A stretch of 64,000 nucleotides of DNA from Stropharia rugosoannulata (GCA_028532985.1 JANCIK010000006.1:2542001-2606000), one strand, 5' to 3'; counted from the first letter of the stretch, positions 1 to 12,472 are shown. Notes: generated by a model from the letters alone, not told the origin. Numbers and translations: made by a program.

Positions 1-240
1 AGAATCACCGGTCTGGAATAATAAATGGTCTGGGACCATAAATTAATATACTACTATACATCACGGGACCAGTGTGAGGCTAGTATATTACTGTGGTTCA
101 TGGCTGATTTTGAACTAATGATTGTATGAAAACCGGCGGTGCACGCTGAGAATTGCCGGTCTGGAATAATAAATGGTCTGAGACAATGAATTAATATCTT
201 ATTATACATCACGGGACTATTGTAAATTATTCTAAATTTG
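1..240. repeat. Left terminal inverted repeat of the KDZ element with two tandem units
   Basis: Two units of about 148 bp follow one another: bases 1 and 149 both begin AGAAT(C/T)(A/G)CCGGTCTGGAATAA-like and continue to TACATCACGGGAC (about 59 and 208). The reverse complement of one unit lies at about 50400-50600 near the right end. Repeated TACATCACGGGAC and CCGGCGGT motifs look like subterminal transposase-binding repeats, which is an inference. The extreme left terminus is not in the window. Confidence 0.7.
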
Positions 241-561
241 TCTATTGAGACTGCTGGTATGCACAAGGCAAGACTTGGAAGACATGAATTTTCCTGTGGC
301 CCGTTCGTTGACACCTTTCTTCTCAACCACCATGCAACCCACTTCTGACAATAGTCCTATTGATCTGACAGCCTCTGTATCCTCATTCATACAGACATCT
401 GTCTGTTGCTGCATTAATCAGACTCAAATTAATTCCCCCCCATCATCATGGGCTGCACAATTAATATGGGAATGTAATGATATTGTTGATACACTAGTTA
501 TGGCATATCAAAACCAATGTGAGCCTGGACTTACCTGTGTTTTAAAGGACATTACTGATAT

Positions 562-1583
562 ATGCTAGATTCAACTATATGGAATGTACATGACTACATT
601 CAGAGCTTGACAAATAAACAGACTGGCAAGAATGAGGCTGTTGAGAAAAAAATGTTGAAGAAGTTTCCGCCTATATTTATGGAGGAGAGATACATTAAGA
701 CACTGTGCATTGTAACAGATAAGGATGGGAATATTTTGGTATGGTATCTACCTAATGCCATGATGTCGTATATGCAGGTAGGTGATGACAATTGTTGTGC
801 ACAATGAGGTCTGACCGTCTGACCACCGGCCAGTACAGCCTATGGGAGAATTTAGATCAACTGACCCCATTAATGAAGACCACAAGAAATAATTCAGACT
901 GGAGAGGTGGCCTGGCTAATTATCATTAGAAGGTAGCCTGGAGGAAGCCAGGAAATGTGAGTCTTGCCTTAGCATGGTTTGAAATGGGCTATGGGGTAGG
1001 TCTATCTATAATTGAAAATACAAGAGTTGATGAATGTGTCCAGATGTCGTTACCGCCAGTTGTCAGCAAAAATATCCGTAAGGCTGCCGGTGTTACATGG
1101 CTTCGACAACAACATATGTTCTTTGCCCTTGTGGGTGGTCTACTAAGTGTGGTTAATCCTAGCCAATACGCCGCCGGTCTCAGGATGCTGACATGGCTAG
1201 GTGAACACCCGGACCAGGTTCGGCATGGACAAGAGCTGAAGAGTCTATTGGAACACTGGAATGTGCCTTTTGGCGTGCTCACAGTGATCAACAACAGAGA
1301 CTCACCACCGCATTGTGACACCGGCAGCAGTCACTCGATGTTCAACATTGTCATCAGTTTGGGGACTTATAAGAAGGGGACAATGTCACTGCCTGGATTG
1401 GGCTTGGATCTTCACTATCGGCCCGGAACAATAGTTGCCCTATCGAGCAGGGTAGTTGTTCACAGTGCATACTGTAAAGGGGATCGGACTTGTCTTGTCT
1501 TTCACTCAAAGTCTACAATGGCAGACTATACAAATACTCATAGCACTTGGCCTAATGTGAATATGTTTAAAAGCACAAAATGA
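562..1583 (+). pseudogene. JBP1/TET-like 2-oxoglutarate/Fe(II) dioxygenase, in-frame stop
   Basis: The frame ending 1583 has the double-stranded beta-helix dioxygenase signature: HxD as SPPHCDTG (about 1303-1326), an FNIVISLG strand, GLGLDLHYRPGTIVALSS, distal His in VVVHSAYC (about 1450) and GDRTCLVF with the 2-oxoglutarate-binding Arg. This pattern is that of basidiomycete proteins annotated 2OGFeDO JBP1/TET, known to ride on KDZ transposons; relatives oxidise 5-methylcytosine. Upstream, DWRGGLANYH and KVAWRKPGN flank a TAG at 927-929, read as a CAG-to-TAG change inside an otherwise conserved stretch; the alternative is a 3' splice site, since CTAAT precedes it. An exon at 562-777 (KFPPIFMEERYIKTLCIV) probably precedes; the N-terminus before 562 is unresolved. 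Not part of a host gene: it lies about 0.5 kb from the transposon end. Confidence 0.75.
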
Positions 1584-4464
1584 TTAAATTGTATTTGTAC
1601 ATAACAAAAATTGGGCAAACAGGGAAATACAAAAAACTGATTAACAAGAAGACAAGATGATGATACAACATGAAGAAGGGGACCGGCAGTGCAATGGATC
1701 GAAAATATGATGCTAGCCTGCCTAGACATCTGAGTCTGGTTCCCCATCTGCATCTGCATCCTAATCATCATCAGAAGAAGTAGAGGAGTCTGAGTTGGGG
1801 CTCCAGGTAGAAGGAAGTGATGTGCATACCGAGCTATTGTCCGAGTCACATCAGCAAATCTGATCATTTTCTCATAGCGTGTCATAATAATAGCACTTGA
1901 TGTCATAGTGTCACATAATACTTAGGCTAAGCTCATAATAGCTCATAGTATCATAACACTATATAGTAAAGTATACTAGTTATATAGTATGTTATATTAC
2001 TTCATAATTCATAAAAACCCTTAGGCTTAGCACTATTGAATTTAGTATACCAGTAGAGCAACAATAGAGTCAATCTGATACAGGTGGAAGGGTGTTTATC
2101 TGAGCTTTGAAAGTTGTGCAATTCAGTATCCATATAATTAAGCATTACAATGCCAAAATTTCTAGATTATTGGTTGAAAATTGACTGAGATACAGGGAAA
2201 ATACTGTCATTGTACCTTAGTGGTGAATTGACTTAGAGTCGACTGCTCCGGAATTATCACGTGACTTGTCAAAGCTCGCAAATCCTAAGTCCCCTTCGGA
2301 CTTCACTTGCACTTCACTCTCATGTTCCCCAACCCCCTCCCTCAGCTTTACTTGTATGCTTAGGCTCCACTCTACTCAGGCATTACTTTGTGGATGCTAC
2401 CTTGTTAGATCATGAATAGGGCTTGGCTTTATGTCAGGAGGGCAAATGTGGATAGAATGAGTGTATACTCCTATAGAGATCGCTTCATATCATTGAAACT
2501 ATTTACCGCATTATCAAACGGTTTCTTCGTACGTCTTCAGCTCATTTATACGTTTCTAACGCACCCAACAACGTCCCAAATAGACCTGTATTCAATCCGC
2601 AAACTGATCATCATTTTGTGACCCCTATTGGAACATTTCACCACTTTCTATCTTGTCTGTTTCCTCCGAGCCCTCGGTCACCGCATATTCATATTGTGGG
2701 CAATTATGCGGTTCTAACGAGCTCAAGACCGATGGATTTGGTCGGCTGGAAGGCGAGAACCGGCTATGTTGCCCTCCTTCCCCCAATTTCCGATGTTTTA
2801 TCAATTCTAAAGGTATGTGTTGGGTTTATTGTGTCGTTCTTTTCACATATGAGCTCCTGGGCATTAGGAGATTCCATCGAGCCCTTAAACGTTTGACTCT
2901 GACGCCTGGAAGCCGTCCAACCGTGATGTGCTCCTCCTGCCCCTGGACTGCCTCTGCTTGAAAGTGCCATAACTCCGGACACTGGCCACCTCTATCCTCA
3001 ATTCCTTTTGAACCTTTAAGACCTATTTATTCCTCTGCTAACCGTCTGCAAGATCACTGTAATTCATCCTGTACTTGTTATGTACCATCTTATAGATATC
3101 AAGTGCCCCTAGGACGCATTTTCCCTCATATATTCGTCAATACTCGGCCAAACAGTATGATTTTTACATTTCCTGATTCTTCTTATTAATACCTATCCAA
3201 CAGTACCATTCATTGCGCGATTTGACGAGTTTAAGGGTGATCTTAATCTGGGTGTTCTCCTTCCCCTAGGTGTGACAAATTAATTCATAGGTGCGGTTCT
3301 AGTTGTCCTGAGCACTTCAAACTTTGGGAAATCCTACTTAACGTTATTAGCTACCTGCCCCGGCAACGGCTTGATTTATGGAGCAACGAAGCGTCCTCCA
3401 TCTCAAGTTATTGGTCAACTTCGGAGTTCTGATGTATTTCAGTGATTCTGACATAGGTTTGTCTCGCATCTTTTCAATTCTTGGAATGCTGAATTCACCT
3501 TGATTGTAGCTTTCCAATGAGCCCTCAAATGCTCCATATTGCTGCTTGAAATCCAAAAAACCTCCATGTGGTCCTCCTCCCCCTTCCCCCTCTAGGTAAA
3601 GTACTTCATATCTTGGGTTCCTGTTCGTATTTTTGCCTGATTTTTTTTGGAGTCTTCTACTACAGATAGTAATAAACTAATAGTCCAGTTTGCGGCGTCT
3701 GATACGCCCTCAATATCCGACCTCCCTGATGACCATATAACTGCTGTTGAAGACTTGAATATCATCTCCCCCCTTCAGTTTTCAACAGAAACTTTCGTAA
3801 CTTTGCATGCTTATGCACCCTTCAATTGGTCTTTGAACGCGTCCCTCACACAAATTTTGGGATTTCTGGATGCCTGTGAGTAGTCATGTCCTCCTCCACC
3901 TCTTTGTCTTGGACTAATTTGGCTCTAAGTCCGGAACGACTCCTGCAATTGCCTCGCGGTTTTTTGGAGTGTCTTCGCGTCAATTCAAGCTTTCTAACAA
4001 GCCCTTAAACGCGTCATTCCGAGCAGATTTTCCATCTTCCTAAGCGTCCTATCATTAAGTACTTTCTTGATTACTCAACTAGTATGTATCCTGTATTAGT
4101 TTGGTAGTATGTCATATACATTATGTTCTCTGATATGAAAACAAATGAGGACTACTTGCTCTAATCAGCCATGGCAAGTACTCCTATTATGCTTGCATTA
4201 TATAGAATATAGCCTAATGTATGTAGTACTACAGAGTGTTATACAATACTATGTAGAGTAGCCTGGATACTATATAGTGATGGGCCTATTCTATGGAGTA
4301 TTAAATAGACAAGAACCCTTACTATGGTGCTATGGTGCTATATAATACTACATAACAGTGTATAGTAAGGTCCAGATTTGCTGATGCATCGTCATCGGTG
4401 TGGACGTCTAAATGCTGCTGGCCACACTGCTGGTTGTTAGTACAGCTCGAATCTGTCATAAATA
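1584..4464. other. Long gene-poor stretch of the KDZ element
   Basis: No open frame here is supported by motif, codon pattern or plausible splicing. From 1900 to 2220 the DNA is AT-rich with ATAGTATAC-like words; 2240-4080 is pyrimidine-rich and contains short degenerate repeats (listed separately); 4140-4380 returns to ATATAGTACTA-type AT-rich sequence. The change in composition at about 2240 could mark another old insertion, but I see no clear termini. Confidence 0.5.
2700..4040. repeat. Degenerate AACGAGCYCWMAAR module, at least four copies
   Basis: Related blocks occur at about 2726 (TCTAACGAGCTCAAGACC), 2874 (ATCGAGCCCTTAAACG), 3517 (CAATGAGCCCTCAAATG) and 3999 (TAACAAGCCCTTAAACG). Most are followed within 20-90 bases by a TCCTCC-rich tract (about 2768, 2930, 3570, 3890). 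The spacing is irregular, so this is not a simple satellite. Function unknown; old tandem or dispersed repeats are the plainest reading. Confidence 0.4.
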
Positions 4465-5449
4465 TTAAGACTTACACATTGGTGGTGAATCTTCATCCCC
4501 ACTCTCATTTTGCAGAAGATGAAGTGTATCATCTCCTGGTTCGGGAACCTCCATGGGGGCCTCATCATCCTCATCAATCTGTTCGAGCACTTTATGACCG
4601 GCAGTGACACTTGTTGAAATCGAGGGCTCATCTTCCCCATCACTGATTTCCATGGGCATCCCCGCCTCTTCATTGTCATCAGCCGTCAAATCGATGGGTT
4701 GATGCGGGGTATTGCTGTCAGGCATCCCATCACCAAGTTGTGGCCTTTGCCCAATTAGACCAGTGGCCTGCAAATCAATCTCCCTTTGGATTGGGAGTGT
4801 TGTGTCGACCAATTGGGGAGTGGGTGTCCTCCGCATTGGGGGTCGTCTCCCCTCCAGGCTAGCCTGGTATGCCTCCATTTCTATGGCGGAGGCCCGTCCA
4901 GGTTTGGTGACATTGCATTTGGGGAGGGGTCTCACAGGCAAGACCACCTTGTCTGCCGGTATGTCCATCAGGGGTTCATCTTCATCATTGGTCTCCTCAC
5001 CATCTGTCGTGCATGCAGATTCTTGTTCATCTGCTTTGTTGTCCCCTCCATCCTCTTCTGTTCCTTGATCGTCATCATCCACGTCCTCTGCGACTGGGAC
5101 CTCCATTGGCAGCTTGTCTTCATCCAAGTCTGGCTGGATATTTGATGGACCGGCGATGTCAACACCGGCAGTCGATGGCTCATTCAGGATTGTCGCAATG
5201 GTGATTTCTCGCCCCTTCCCTTTGCCAATGTGGGTATCCACCACAGGCCTTTGCTGCACTGGGTCATTGATTATTAATCTGCCATTGGCAAATGGCTTCC
5301 TGGCAATGTATGCAGCCAGCTCTTCGACAGAGGCCATGCCTGAATGAAGTTGGAATGTGCATGGGGCTGTCGTAGGACCAGCAGGTGAACTCGAGAATTC
5401 ATCTGACATCGTGGAGCTTCCCTGAGACGAGGAACCAACTGAGGGACTA
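4465..5449 (-). pseudogene. KDZ-element companion gene 2, 3' half (acidic, Ser-rich tail)
   Basis: This is the downstream part of a minus-strand gene whose 5' half lies at 15732-16624; the left Plavaka copy separates them. The 314-residue frame from 5409 is highly acidic and carries repeated PMEV/PMEIS/PLMDI-type blocks (LPMEVPVAEDVDDDDQG, EAPMEVPEPGDDT, PMEISDGEDE) and a basic patch KCNVTKPGRASAIEMEA. Removing Plavaka and one TA target copy makes the frame run through from the upstream half as DSNASPSVGSSSQGSSTMSDEF. I do not recognise a family. Looks like an intrinsically disordered protein tail. Confidence 0.6.
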
Positions 5450-5885
5450 CATCAGGAAAAATGTGATTTGGTAATATGTGAATGTTTCCTCTAATTAGCC
5501 AGGATACACCCTACCCACTGTAATGCCAGGTATTTTCTGGTTATTGCTGGTAATGGAGGTATTTCATATGTACGCCAGAGGAAAAGGTAAGTTTATTTCC
5601 TCAAATGACTTTACCAGTATGATATTACTGTATATTACTTCAATACCATATAATTCCCCTTGAATCTGTCTACTTAACCAATGTGTGTGTCAGTGTCCAT
5701 GTAATCTTAGCCAAATCAGGTATGATCCAAATAGGCAGGTGGGTGTCACACCGTGACCATTCTTCACTCAGGGAAAAACATCCAGACTAGAATGCAAGAG
5801 CATGAAGGACCAATGAAGAACAGATAAGAAAGCATTTTATTTGCAACAAGATTTTTTTTACGACAGCATAGTGCTCATAATTATG
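5450..5885. other. Terminal non-coding DNA of left Plavaka copy
   Basis: About 436 bp between the transposon end and the stop of gene d. No gene is visible. The TA at about 5790 in the reverse complement of ATTCTAGTCTGG is the unoccupied target of the mariner element of the right copy. Confidence 0.7.
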
Positions 5886-6642
5886 CTACATGGGAGCCTG
5901 GTAGTTTTTCATCACTGTAGCAACCATATTCAGCAGTGTTTTCTCCTCTTCACAACTTTTCTTGTAAGCTACAATCTGCCTCTCCAAAGTTTGTTCGAGA
6001 GTCTCTTCCTGCGCACGTAAGGCCATGAGATTTCTGTAGTGAGTGTTCAACAAGGTGTACTGAGGCGTGTCACGAACACGGGATTGTCGAAGTCGCCAGA
6101 TGGTCGCAGTCATGCCCTGCAATGCAGACTCAACTGTAACATTTGCACAGTTCCTCCTGCCATCTGTCTTCAGAGTCACTGATAGCTTCATTGTCTTCTC
6201 TGTCTGAAGGCTTGACCTCTTGCGATTCCAAGTCTGTGCTTTTGTCAGCCACTGACTGGGTCAAGTGATGCCGTTCTTTGCATTTGGTGAGCATGCCATT
6301 CACCGTGTTGATCAGGTCAAGCTGACTTTCCGGCCCAAGGCGGCTGTTGTCCAGCTGGGCTATCATGTCATCAATGACCTGAGATTCAGTAAAGCTGTCA
6401 AATGCAGTAAAATGTCACTAAGTGGTGTTATTAAGGTAGATACAAATACTACAGACTTACATTGGAGCTTTAACTGGACTGCTTGGAACAGCACCATTAG
6501 TCAGTGAGCAATCAATGGCAGACATGCATCGGGTTTGGTGACAGTTGGCCGGTGTGCTGTGTGTTGCTTTACAAGCCGGCATAGATGCAGGTGTCTTGGC
6601 TCGAGATGACGCCTGCTGCTTGGAAGGGGTGGATTTGGGCAT
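5886..6642 (-). CDS. Plavaka companion gene d, small coiled-coil protein (left copy)
   Basis: Start is the ATG at 6642 (MPKSTPSKQQASSRAKTP), a basic Ser/Thr/Pro-rich head. An intron with GTAAGT donor and TTTGACAG acceptor (about 6456-6392) joins in phase to FTESQVIDDMIAQLDNSRLG. A second small intron near 6130-6160 links QEVKPSDREDNEAISDSED to GMTATIWRLRQSRVRDTPQ. The C-terminus (MALRAQEETLEQTLERQIVA to MKNYQAPM, stop 5886) has heptad-like spacing and is probably coiled coil. No family recognised. In the right copy the same gene is cut by the foldback element. Its retention next to the transposase in both copies suggests it belongs to the transposon. Confidence 0.65.
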
Positions 6643-6886
6643 GCAAGCAGTGGGCAGTTGGCAGAGGTCTCAACGAAAGATGGTGGTGGTGGCTGCAAAG
6701 AATGTCGATCTATTTGTTTGTGCTGGTAAAAAAAAAAAAAGGAGGACCAAACAAATGACAAGTCATCTGTGTCGCAAAGTACTGCAAGATCAGTCACATA
6801 ACAATTAGTCGGCCAAATGGTTCATTGTAGTTGTACATATATACATGTTGTGAATATAAAACAACTGATCTTACACATGCAAGGAC

Positions 6887-8413
6887 TTAGCCACGAAAAG
6901 ACTCAACTAAACGACTGACTTCGAGCAACTGGCTATTAACATCAGCGTGAACACTGTTGAGCAAATCGTGGACTTTGCATATGTCAGCCAAGGTTGGACG
7001 AGATGGCAGATGGTTTTCCTTGGAGGACTCGGACAAGGTGGACTCGCAGTCGGACTGTGCATCCATCTCAGAAGTGCTAGTTGTGGAGTTGTTGCTCTTG
7101 GAAGCGGAGTCGAGCACCTCGATCTGAACTGCTTTGACCCTGCCACATTTCACAAATGGGCACAACTTCCTGATCTTGCACAATTTCGCGAGTGAGGACT
7201 GAGAGGTGTGCAAGGGTGGCAGGCCAGGGTTGGCAACAGTATGAGTGCGGTTTTCCCAGCAACGACCAAGGTTGTAACCGCGCAGGTACTGCTCAGGAGA
7301 TACAGTGCCCACTGCGTGGCACTGTCGGATACAGCTGGCATACTGCTGCAGGGAAAGCTTTGCACTGTCTTCAATTTCACGAAGAAGGACGATGTAAAGT
7401 TCGTTCTCAGCCCTAAGTAGTCAGTATCAGTATGAATGAATGAATGAGATAATAGAATAAGAGCATACATGACAGTATCTGCCTGGGCCCAAGTGGACAT
7501 TCTACACATAATCAGTACCAGTCACCAAACAGCAAATGAAGATAAGCTTACTCAGTGCATCGGGAGGCTGCTTCAAACCTTTTGAGTCGCATGGGGCTGC
7601 GACAGTTGGCCTTGCAAATCTTCTTTTTGAGTTCTGCACATCGACGCCTGGCTGCAGAGCCCGAACCGCTTGAGGAACTGCTAGGGGGGCCTCCACGAGA
7701 TTTAGGTGTAATGATACGACCTGGGGAGAGACCATGGCGTGTGGGCGCTCCTGGAGTCTGCAGGACATTCATGATCGTTCGAGTGCAAGAAGCAGGCGCC
7801 CATTTCGACCCATCCAGCTGATATTTATCACGACGCTGCAAAAAACTCAATAATGACTCACCTGGTTAGGTTGGCAAGATCGATCATAAGCGGTATAAAG
7901 ATAGTCAAGACTCAAGGGATGGTACAGTCGCAGCCATTTTCTGGCTAAGTAAAGCACTCCAGCACTCCTGTGTTGGGCCACACGTTACTAAATGCATCAT
8001 CTTCGTACCTGGGTAGGGAAAGAAAGTTGAGGAAAGTAGTGGGATTGCGGTGATTAATGATAGCTCACCAGACTCGTCCAAAGTCACAGTGATTGGTGTT
8101 GCCGAGCCTGGTGGATCAGCCTCATCCTTGAACCTTGCAGCCAATATTTGGGTGTTTTATAAGCTGGACCCGCACCCATTCACTTGCGCTAAGCTCTGCA
8201 GTTCCTGGGCGTCTTCGAACTTCAAGGGAATATCAGTATTGCACATAGTGGGTTCCTCGCAGTACTCACCTCCAAATAATCCACCTCACCTGACTCTACA
8301 GCTTGTTGACCATGAATATTCAACCAGGTGAACCAACTTCTGGTACACCAGCTCAACCAAGTCGTATTAATCGAGCAATGGTTGTCATAACCTCGACGTC
8401 TCGCACAGGGCAT
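6887..8413 (-). pseudogene. Plavaka companion gene a, spliced, frameshifted by an 8-bp repeat (left copy)
   Basis: Several exons can be chained: AVESGEVDYLE, EDAQELQSLAQVNG, FKDEADPPGSATPITVTLDE, DDAFSNVWPNTGV, LARKWLRLYHPLSLDYLYTA, RRDKYQLDGSKWAPASCTRT, RRRCAELKKKICKANCRSPM, then AENELYIVLLREIEDSAKLS to SRLVESFRG (stop 6887). Introns are short GT-AG (50, 42, about 60, about 30 and 140 nt). The link between DDAFSNVWPNTGV and LARKWLRLYHPL is broken by a tandem GGAGTGCT pair (reverse complement near 7957-7972) that shifts the frame; both copies share it. Start uncertain: the frame opens to 8413 but overlaps the divergent plus gene. The last exon has CWENRTH and a basic KIRKLCPFVKCGRVK stretch. 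No family recognised. Confidence 0.5.
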
Positions 8414-8937
8414 TTGGGTCGGTAAGTTCAGTACCCTCGTATTCAGAATGTTGTTTCATTTGTAGGTCCAGGTCTACCTCGCAAGGTGGTAGTTGTGTCG
8501 GCAGGAATGCAGACCCTGGCATTGCCACTGAGTCCAAGGTGCTGGAGGTTAATGCATTGGCCAACAGTACCAGTGACCCTGATGGGCATTCCGAGACTCC
8601 TGCGTCGTCTGGGCATGATGGAGTGCACTGTGCCTCTCCGGACCTTCCTGTGATGATTCCATCTACCATGGCAGAGACAAACACGCAGTTTGCAGAGGCG
8701 CAAAAGGCCTACATGCAGCTTCATCACAAGCACGGGGAAGACCGGGCTAAATTGTTCGAAGCTAGAAAAGCTTATGACACTACGGTCAAAGAGCTGGCTC
8801 AGAAGCAGAAGGTGCTTACCAGGCAGTGTCAAGAAGTTGAGCATCTGGAGGCATGCGTCCACAAAGCAGATGTCGCATTGGAGACTATGTCTATTGGGCT
8901 GGATGACTTCATTCAGAAGGTCAAAGGGCGGGAGTGA
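8312..8937 (+). CDS. Plavaka companion coiled-coil gene (left copy), one intron
   Basis: Exon 1 is 8312-8421 (ATG, MNIQPGEPTSGTPAQPSR), exon 2 is 8466-8937, joined across a 44-nt intron GTAAGTTC to TTTGTAG in phase; the product is 193 residues. The N-terminal half is Ser/Thr/Pro-rich and disordered; residues of about 100 to 185 (FAEAQKAYMQLHHKHGEDRA to IQKVKGRE) form a strong heptad pattern, so a coiled coil is likely. No enzyme motif is seen. It overlaps the 5' end of gene a on the opposite strand and is convergent with the transposase. The right copy is also open. No family name recognised. Confidence 0.7.
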
Positions 8938-9215
8938 TTGGCATACGAGATTTCGAGACACATTGGCGTAGAAACTGTCTAGTCCCTGATGAGTCCGACA
9001 CTGCAGCTGGGCGTCATGTTAAGTAGAAATTTTGATGTAGTGTTTTGGGAAGACATCGTGGCAGGAATCAGACAATATGGCCATGGGATCAGTTGAAGTT
9101 GAAACAAATTCACACGGTTTAAACAAAGTCAGCAGTGAATAATCATATCATGATGAAGGGTAGAATGTACATGTCGAGCAGTTTGCATAGAATAGAATTA
9201 AAAATCAGTCGAAGA

Positions 9216-12200
9216 TTAGAACAGTTTGGAGAAATTACTGCGGTGATCATAAGGATTAAGGTAAAAGTACGAAGCACGGTCCAAAATGTTTGTCAAATTC
9301 CAGTCTGCAGGAATTGTGTCACCAAAAACCGGAATAAGGTGGCAACTCTGCTTGATTGCAGCTACGGGTATGATGCTGGCCCGGACAATACCATTTGTTC
9401 GAGTGCACGCAATTTTGTACATGCTGTGGGTCATTGATGGCTGAACGTTGCAAAGCGGGGTGAACCATTCAACGTACGCTAGGTATTTTAGCTGGCTGTG
9501 ATTCCTGCGATGGCCAAACAGTAGTGCCATAACTGGAGCAGGCAAGGTGAATATACAGCAGACCTGAACAATTACATATACTGTTGCCACATTGTTGAGT
9601 ACAATCCCGGGCCATCCAAAGGTAAGTACATACCTTGGGCACCAATTTCATTGGCCCTATTTTTGTTGAGTACCAGTGCAGTGTCAAAACAGCCTGGAAG
9701 CATTTTGCCCGCCGGGTTGCGTCGAGCGGATTCACAATGAATGGAATCCACTATATTGTCGAAATGCGGGTCCTGGCCACATGGATCCCGTTGTACATAC
9801 TTGATTCGATGATAGACTGACACTTTGCGAACATTCACAGGGTTCTGCCGCACCTCGGTTGTGAGCTGCTGTTCTGTGTACTGGGGGTTGTTGATACGCA
9901 AGACGAAGCAGGTTAAAGCAAAAATGAAGTCAGGAGCATGGTAATGTTGAATGAGGTCCTTAACCGGGACGCTGTATACATTGGGTCTTAACGCCATTTT
10001 CAGTTGGCGAGGGGGGATGACGTTTGGTATGCGAGGGACCTCGAAGTCCGGGGTAAGTTTCTCAAACTGGCGGCACAGAAATTCGTTGTGAAATTGTACA
10101 GACTCCCGGCGTTCCAGCCATGTCGTCATCTGGGGGTATTCATTCTTGGTGTTCGTAGCACGGTAAGCATCCTTTGCATAGTCGATGTGAAGTCGTTCGG
10201 TGTATGTGCTGTCAAAGTTATCAGGCGTGCTGTATAGTTCAATGAGATACATATAATGGTTAACTATATGCGATTTGGGGAAATTGAAGTCTGTTCGTAT
10301 CCCCAAATTGATGAAGATCTTGCGATTCATGTTATATGCAGCCAGTGCATCATCCATGCAAGCAAGAGTCTCACAGGTATGTACAGGATACTTGGCCAAG
10401 TAAAGAAAGTCCAGAATACCCTGTACAGCACGGATAAGTTGAACATTGGAGAACCCATTTGGGAGAGGTACATCTGCAACTAAGCCCAGTAAAATGCAGC
10501 ATATTTGTTCGTGCTCTGTGCCACTAACCCGGGACAAATGCATGATACCATTCAGAAATAGACTGATGTTATGACTGGGAGGGAGGCACTGGCATCTGCG
10601 GTTGATGTGTTTGTCGCCCAAAGCTGCGCACAGCCACAAAAGTAGGTGCTTGATGAGACCTTGCAAAATTTGATGTAGAATGTCAGGTGTAATAGCCGTG
10701 AAGATGTTGAGAAAAGGCAAATCATGCCAGTATGGGTGCAGTATAGGCTTGATGCCTGCGGCCCTGCATTTCTCTTTGAATTCCCTTGTATTCACATGGC
10801 CATAAGAGCAGAGCGCATCCAGTGCAGTGTCCATGGTGCGAGGAGGACACGTGGCGTCTGGATTCCCAAGCTCTGCCCGCGGTATGGGGCAAGTGGGACA
10901 GTCACTGTTGTAAGTGCATGTAACCAGTATCTGTTCCGGATAATCCCCAACATGGGCGGCACATATAGGGTGTCCATCTCGTCCAGTGCCGTCACCACTG
11001 ACCAGGTTCATCCCAGTTAACCCCACGGTCTCGAGTGGTCGGACTGCAAATCCCATGCAAATGTGAAACAGCTTAGTGAGGACGCGTTGTTGCACTGCCT
11101 TCTTGGGAATATGACGCAGCTTATCTGTCGGCAAATAAGCAAGCAAAATTTGCCCTTGACGAGACAGTTTCCGCGTATATTTTTTGGGAGGTTGCCAATG
11201 GTCATGTAAACAGGATAAGCGGACTTGTTGCTGAAAGTCGTCAACTGTGTTTTATCTGTAGAGAGAATAATTGGGACTATGGTTATTCCCTTCTTCTTTG
11301 TGTAGTCCTCGACTGCCTTCTGTCATGAAATCATAAGTAGGACAACCACCATAATTGAGGAAGATGCTACCTGTGTTCCCACCACCATTTTCCAGTGTGA
11401 ATATTGTGATACATACGCACTGTGTGGTCGTCATCTGTGTAGTGTTGCTCTGGCACAAACACAAGGTATGGAAGAAATTTTGGGTCGGCCCAGAATGCTC
11501 GTATGCAGTCCAATATATTTCGTACATAAAAATCAAATAATTCATCAGTGACCTTGACCTGATGACACGCAAATGCGACGAATGTGAGGCAAAGATTTGT
11601 CAACAAGATTGTTCAGCTGCGTTGTGGTCCTGTACGACAAATTGAGTGCATCTTGTATCTGTTGATGAATTTCAATCAATTAACCTCGCTGTTTTAACAA
11701 GATAAATGTTACTTACCCCGTCAATAGATAACAACTCGGTTAACGCTGTACTGCCAGGGCCACATTGTTTAGCCCACTTGGCCAACTTCCAGTCCAATTC
11801 AGAATTGAAGGGATGCCACGGATTAACAGGTGCATCGGAATGAAGCAAAGAATGGTAATTGGAATCCAGAGACGTCCCACGAAACTTGATTTGGCTGCAC
11901 TGACTGTCTGGAAATACATCGTTATACGAGACAATCCTGGGATGATTGCCTAGGTCTTGCTCTGTGGTATACAGCAGTTGGCACTTGTTCTCAATTGCTG
12001 GATTGGCCGGGCCAGTGGGCAGACCGTTATTGACATCATCGGGTGTAAGGGTGGGATCGGGATCAACTGTAATGTCTGTGCCGACCTCATCTTCCTGAAT
12101 AACCACTTCCTCTTCCTGCTCGAGTCCCTCCTCTGACGCCGGGTTGACATTGTCTTGCTGGCTGAAGTCATCATCCGCATATTCTGCTGGCCCTCCAAAT

Positions 12201-12472
12201 GCATCTCCCGCAAATGGAATGACATTGGCATGTTCGTGAATGTCTGAATTCTCTAATTCATCGTCTTCTTCAGTGAGTTCATCCCCCTCATCCTCCTCGG
12301 AATCACTGCCATTCAAGCTCGAAACATCAGAATCTGTTTGTAAAGCTGCATTCAATTCTGCTAAGACTTTTGCGCAGCAACTGTCGGGGCTTTGTCGTAA
12401 ATGTGACCAATAACCTGTCCGACTAAGGTCAGAATGCCCACACCCGGGGCATGTCTGGGTGAACCCTGCCAT
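9216..12472 (-). pseudogene. Plavaka transposase (left copy), frameshifted
   Basis: The start MAGFTQTCPGCG (ATG 12472) opens a Cys/His finger CPGCG then HLRQSPDSCC, followed by a long acidic linker. The transposase core shows hallmark Plavaka blocks: ILSTDKTQLTTFSNKSAYPV, YMTIGNLPKNI, SGDGTGRDGHPICAAHVGDY, CPTCPIPRAELG, HPYWHDLPFLNIFTAITPDI, LPNGFSNVQLIRAVQGILDF, YTERLHIDYAKDAYRATN and, after an intron, YVEWFTPLC to LNPYDHRSNF (stop 9216). Three introns are supported. Compared with the right copy it has small deletions near 11575 (2 nt), 11378 (1 nt) and 11172 (1 nt) that break the frame. Plavaka is a fungal family related to CMC/EnSpm cut-and-paste elements. All shifts lie in short same-base runs, so sequencing error is possible. 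Confidence 0.93.

Noticed and set aside
957..1583. The dioxygenase as a host gene
   Set aside because: It lies between the KDZ inverted repeats, and such genes are known KDZ passengers.
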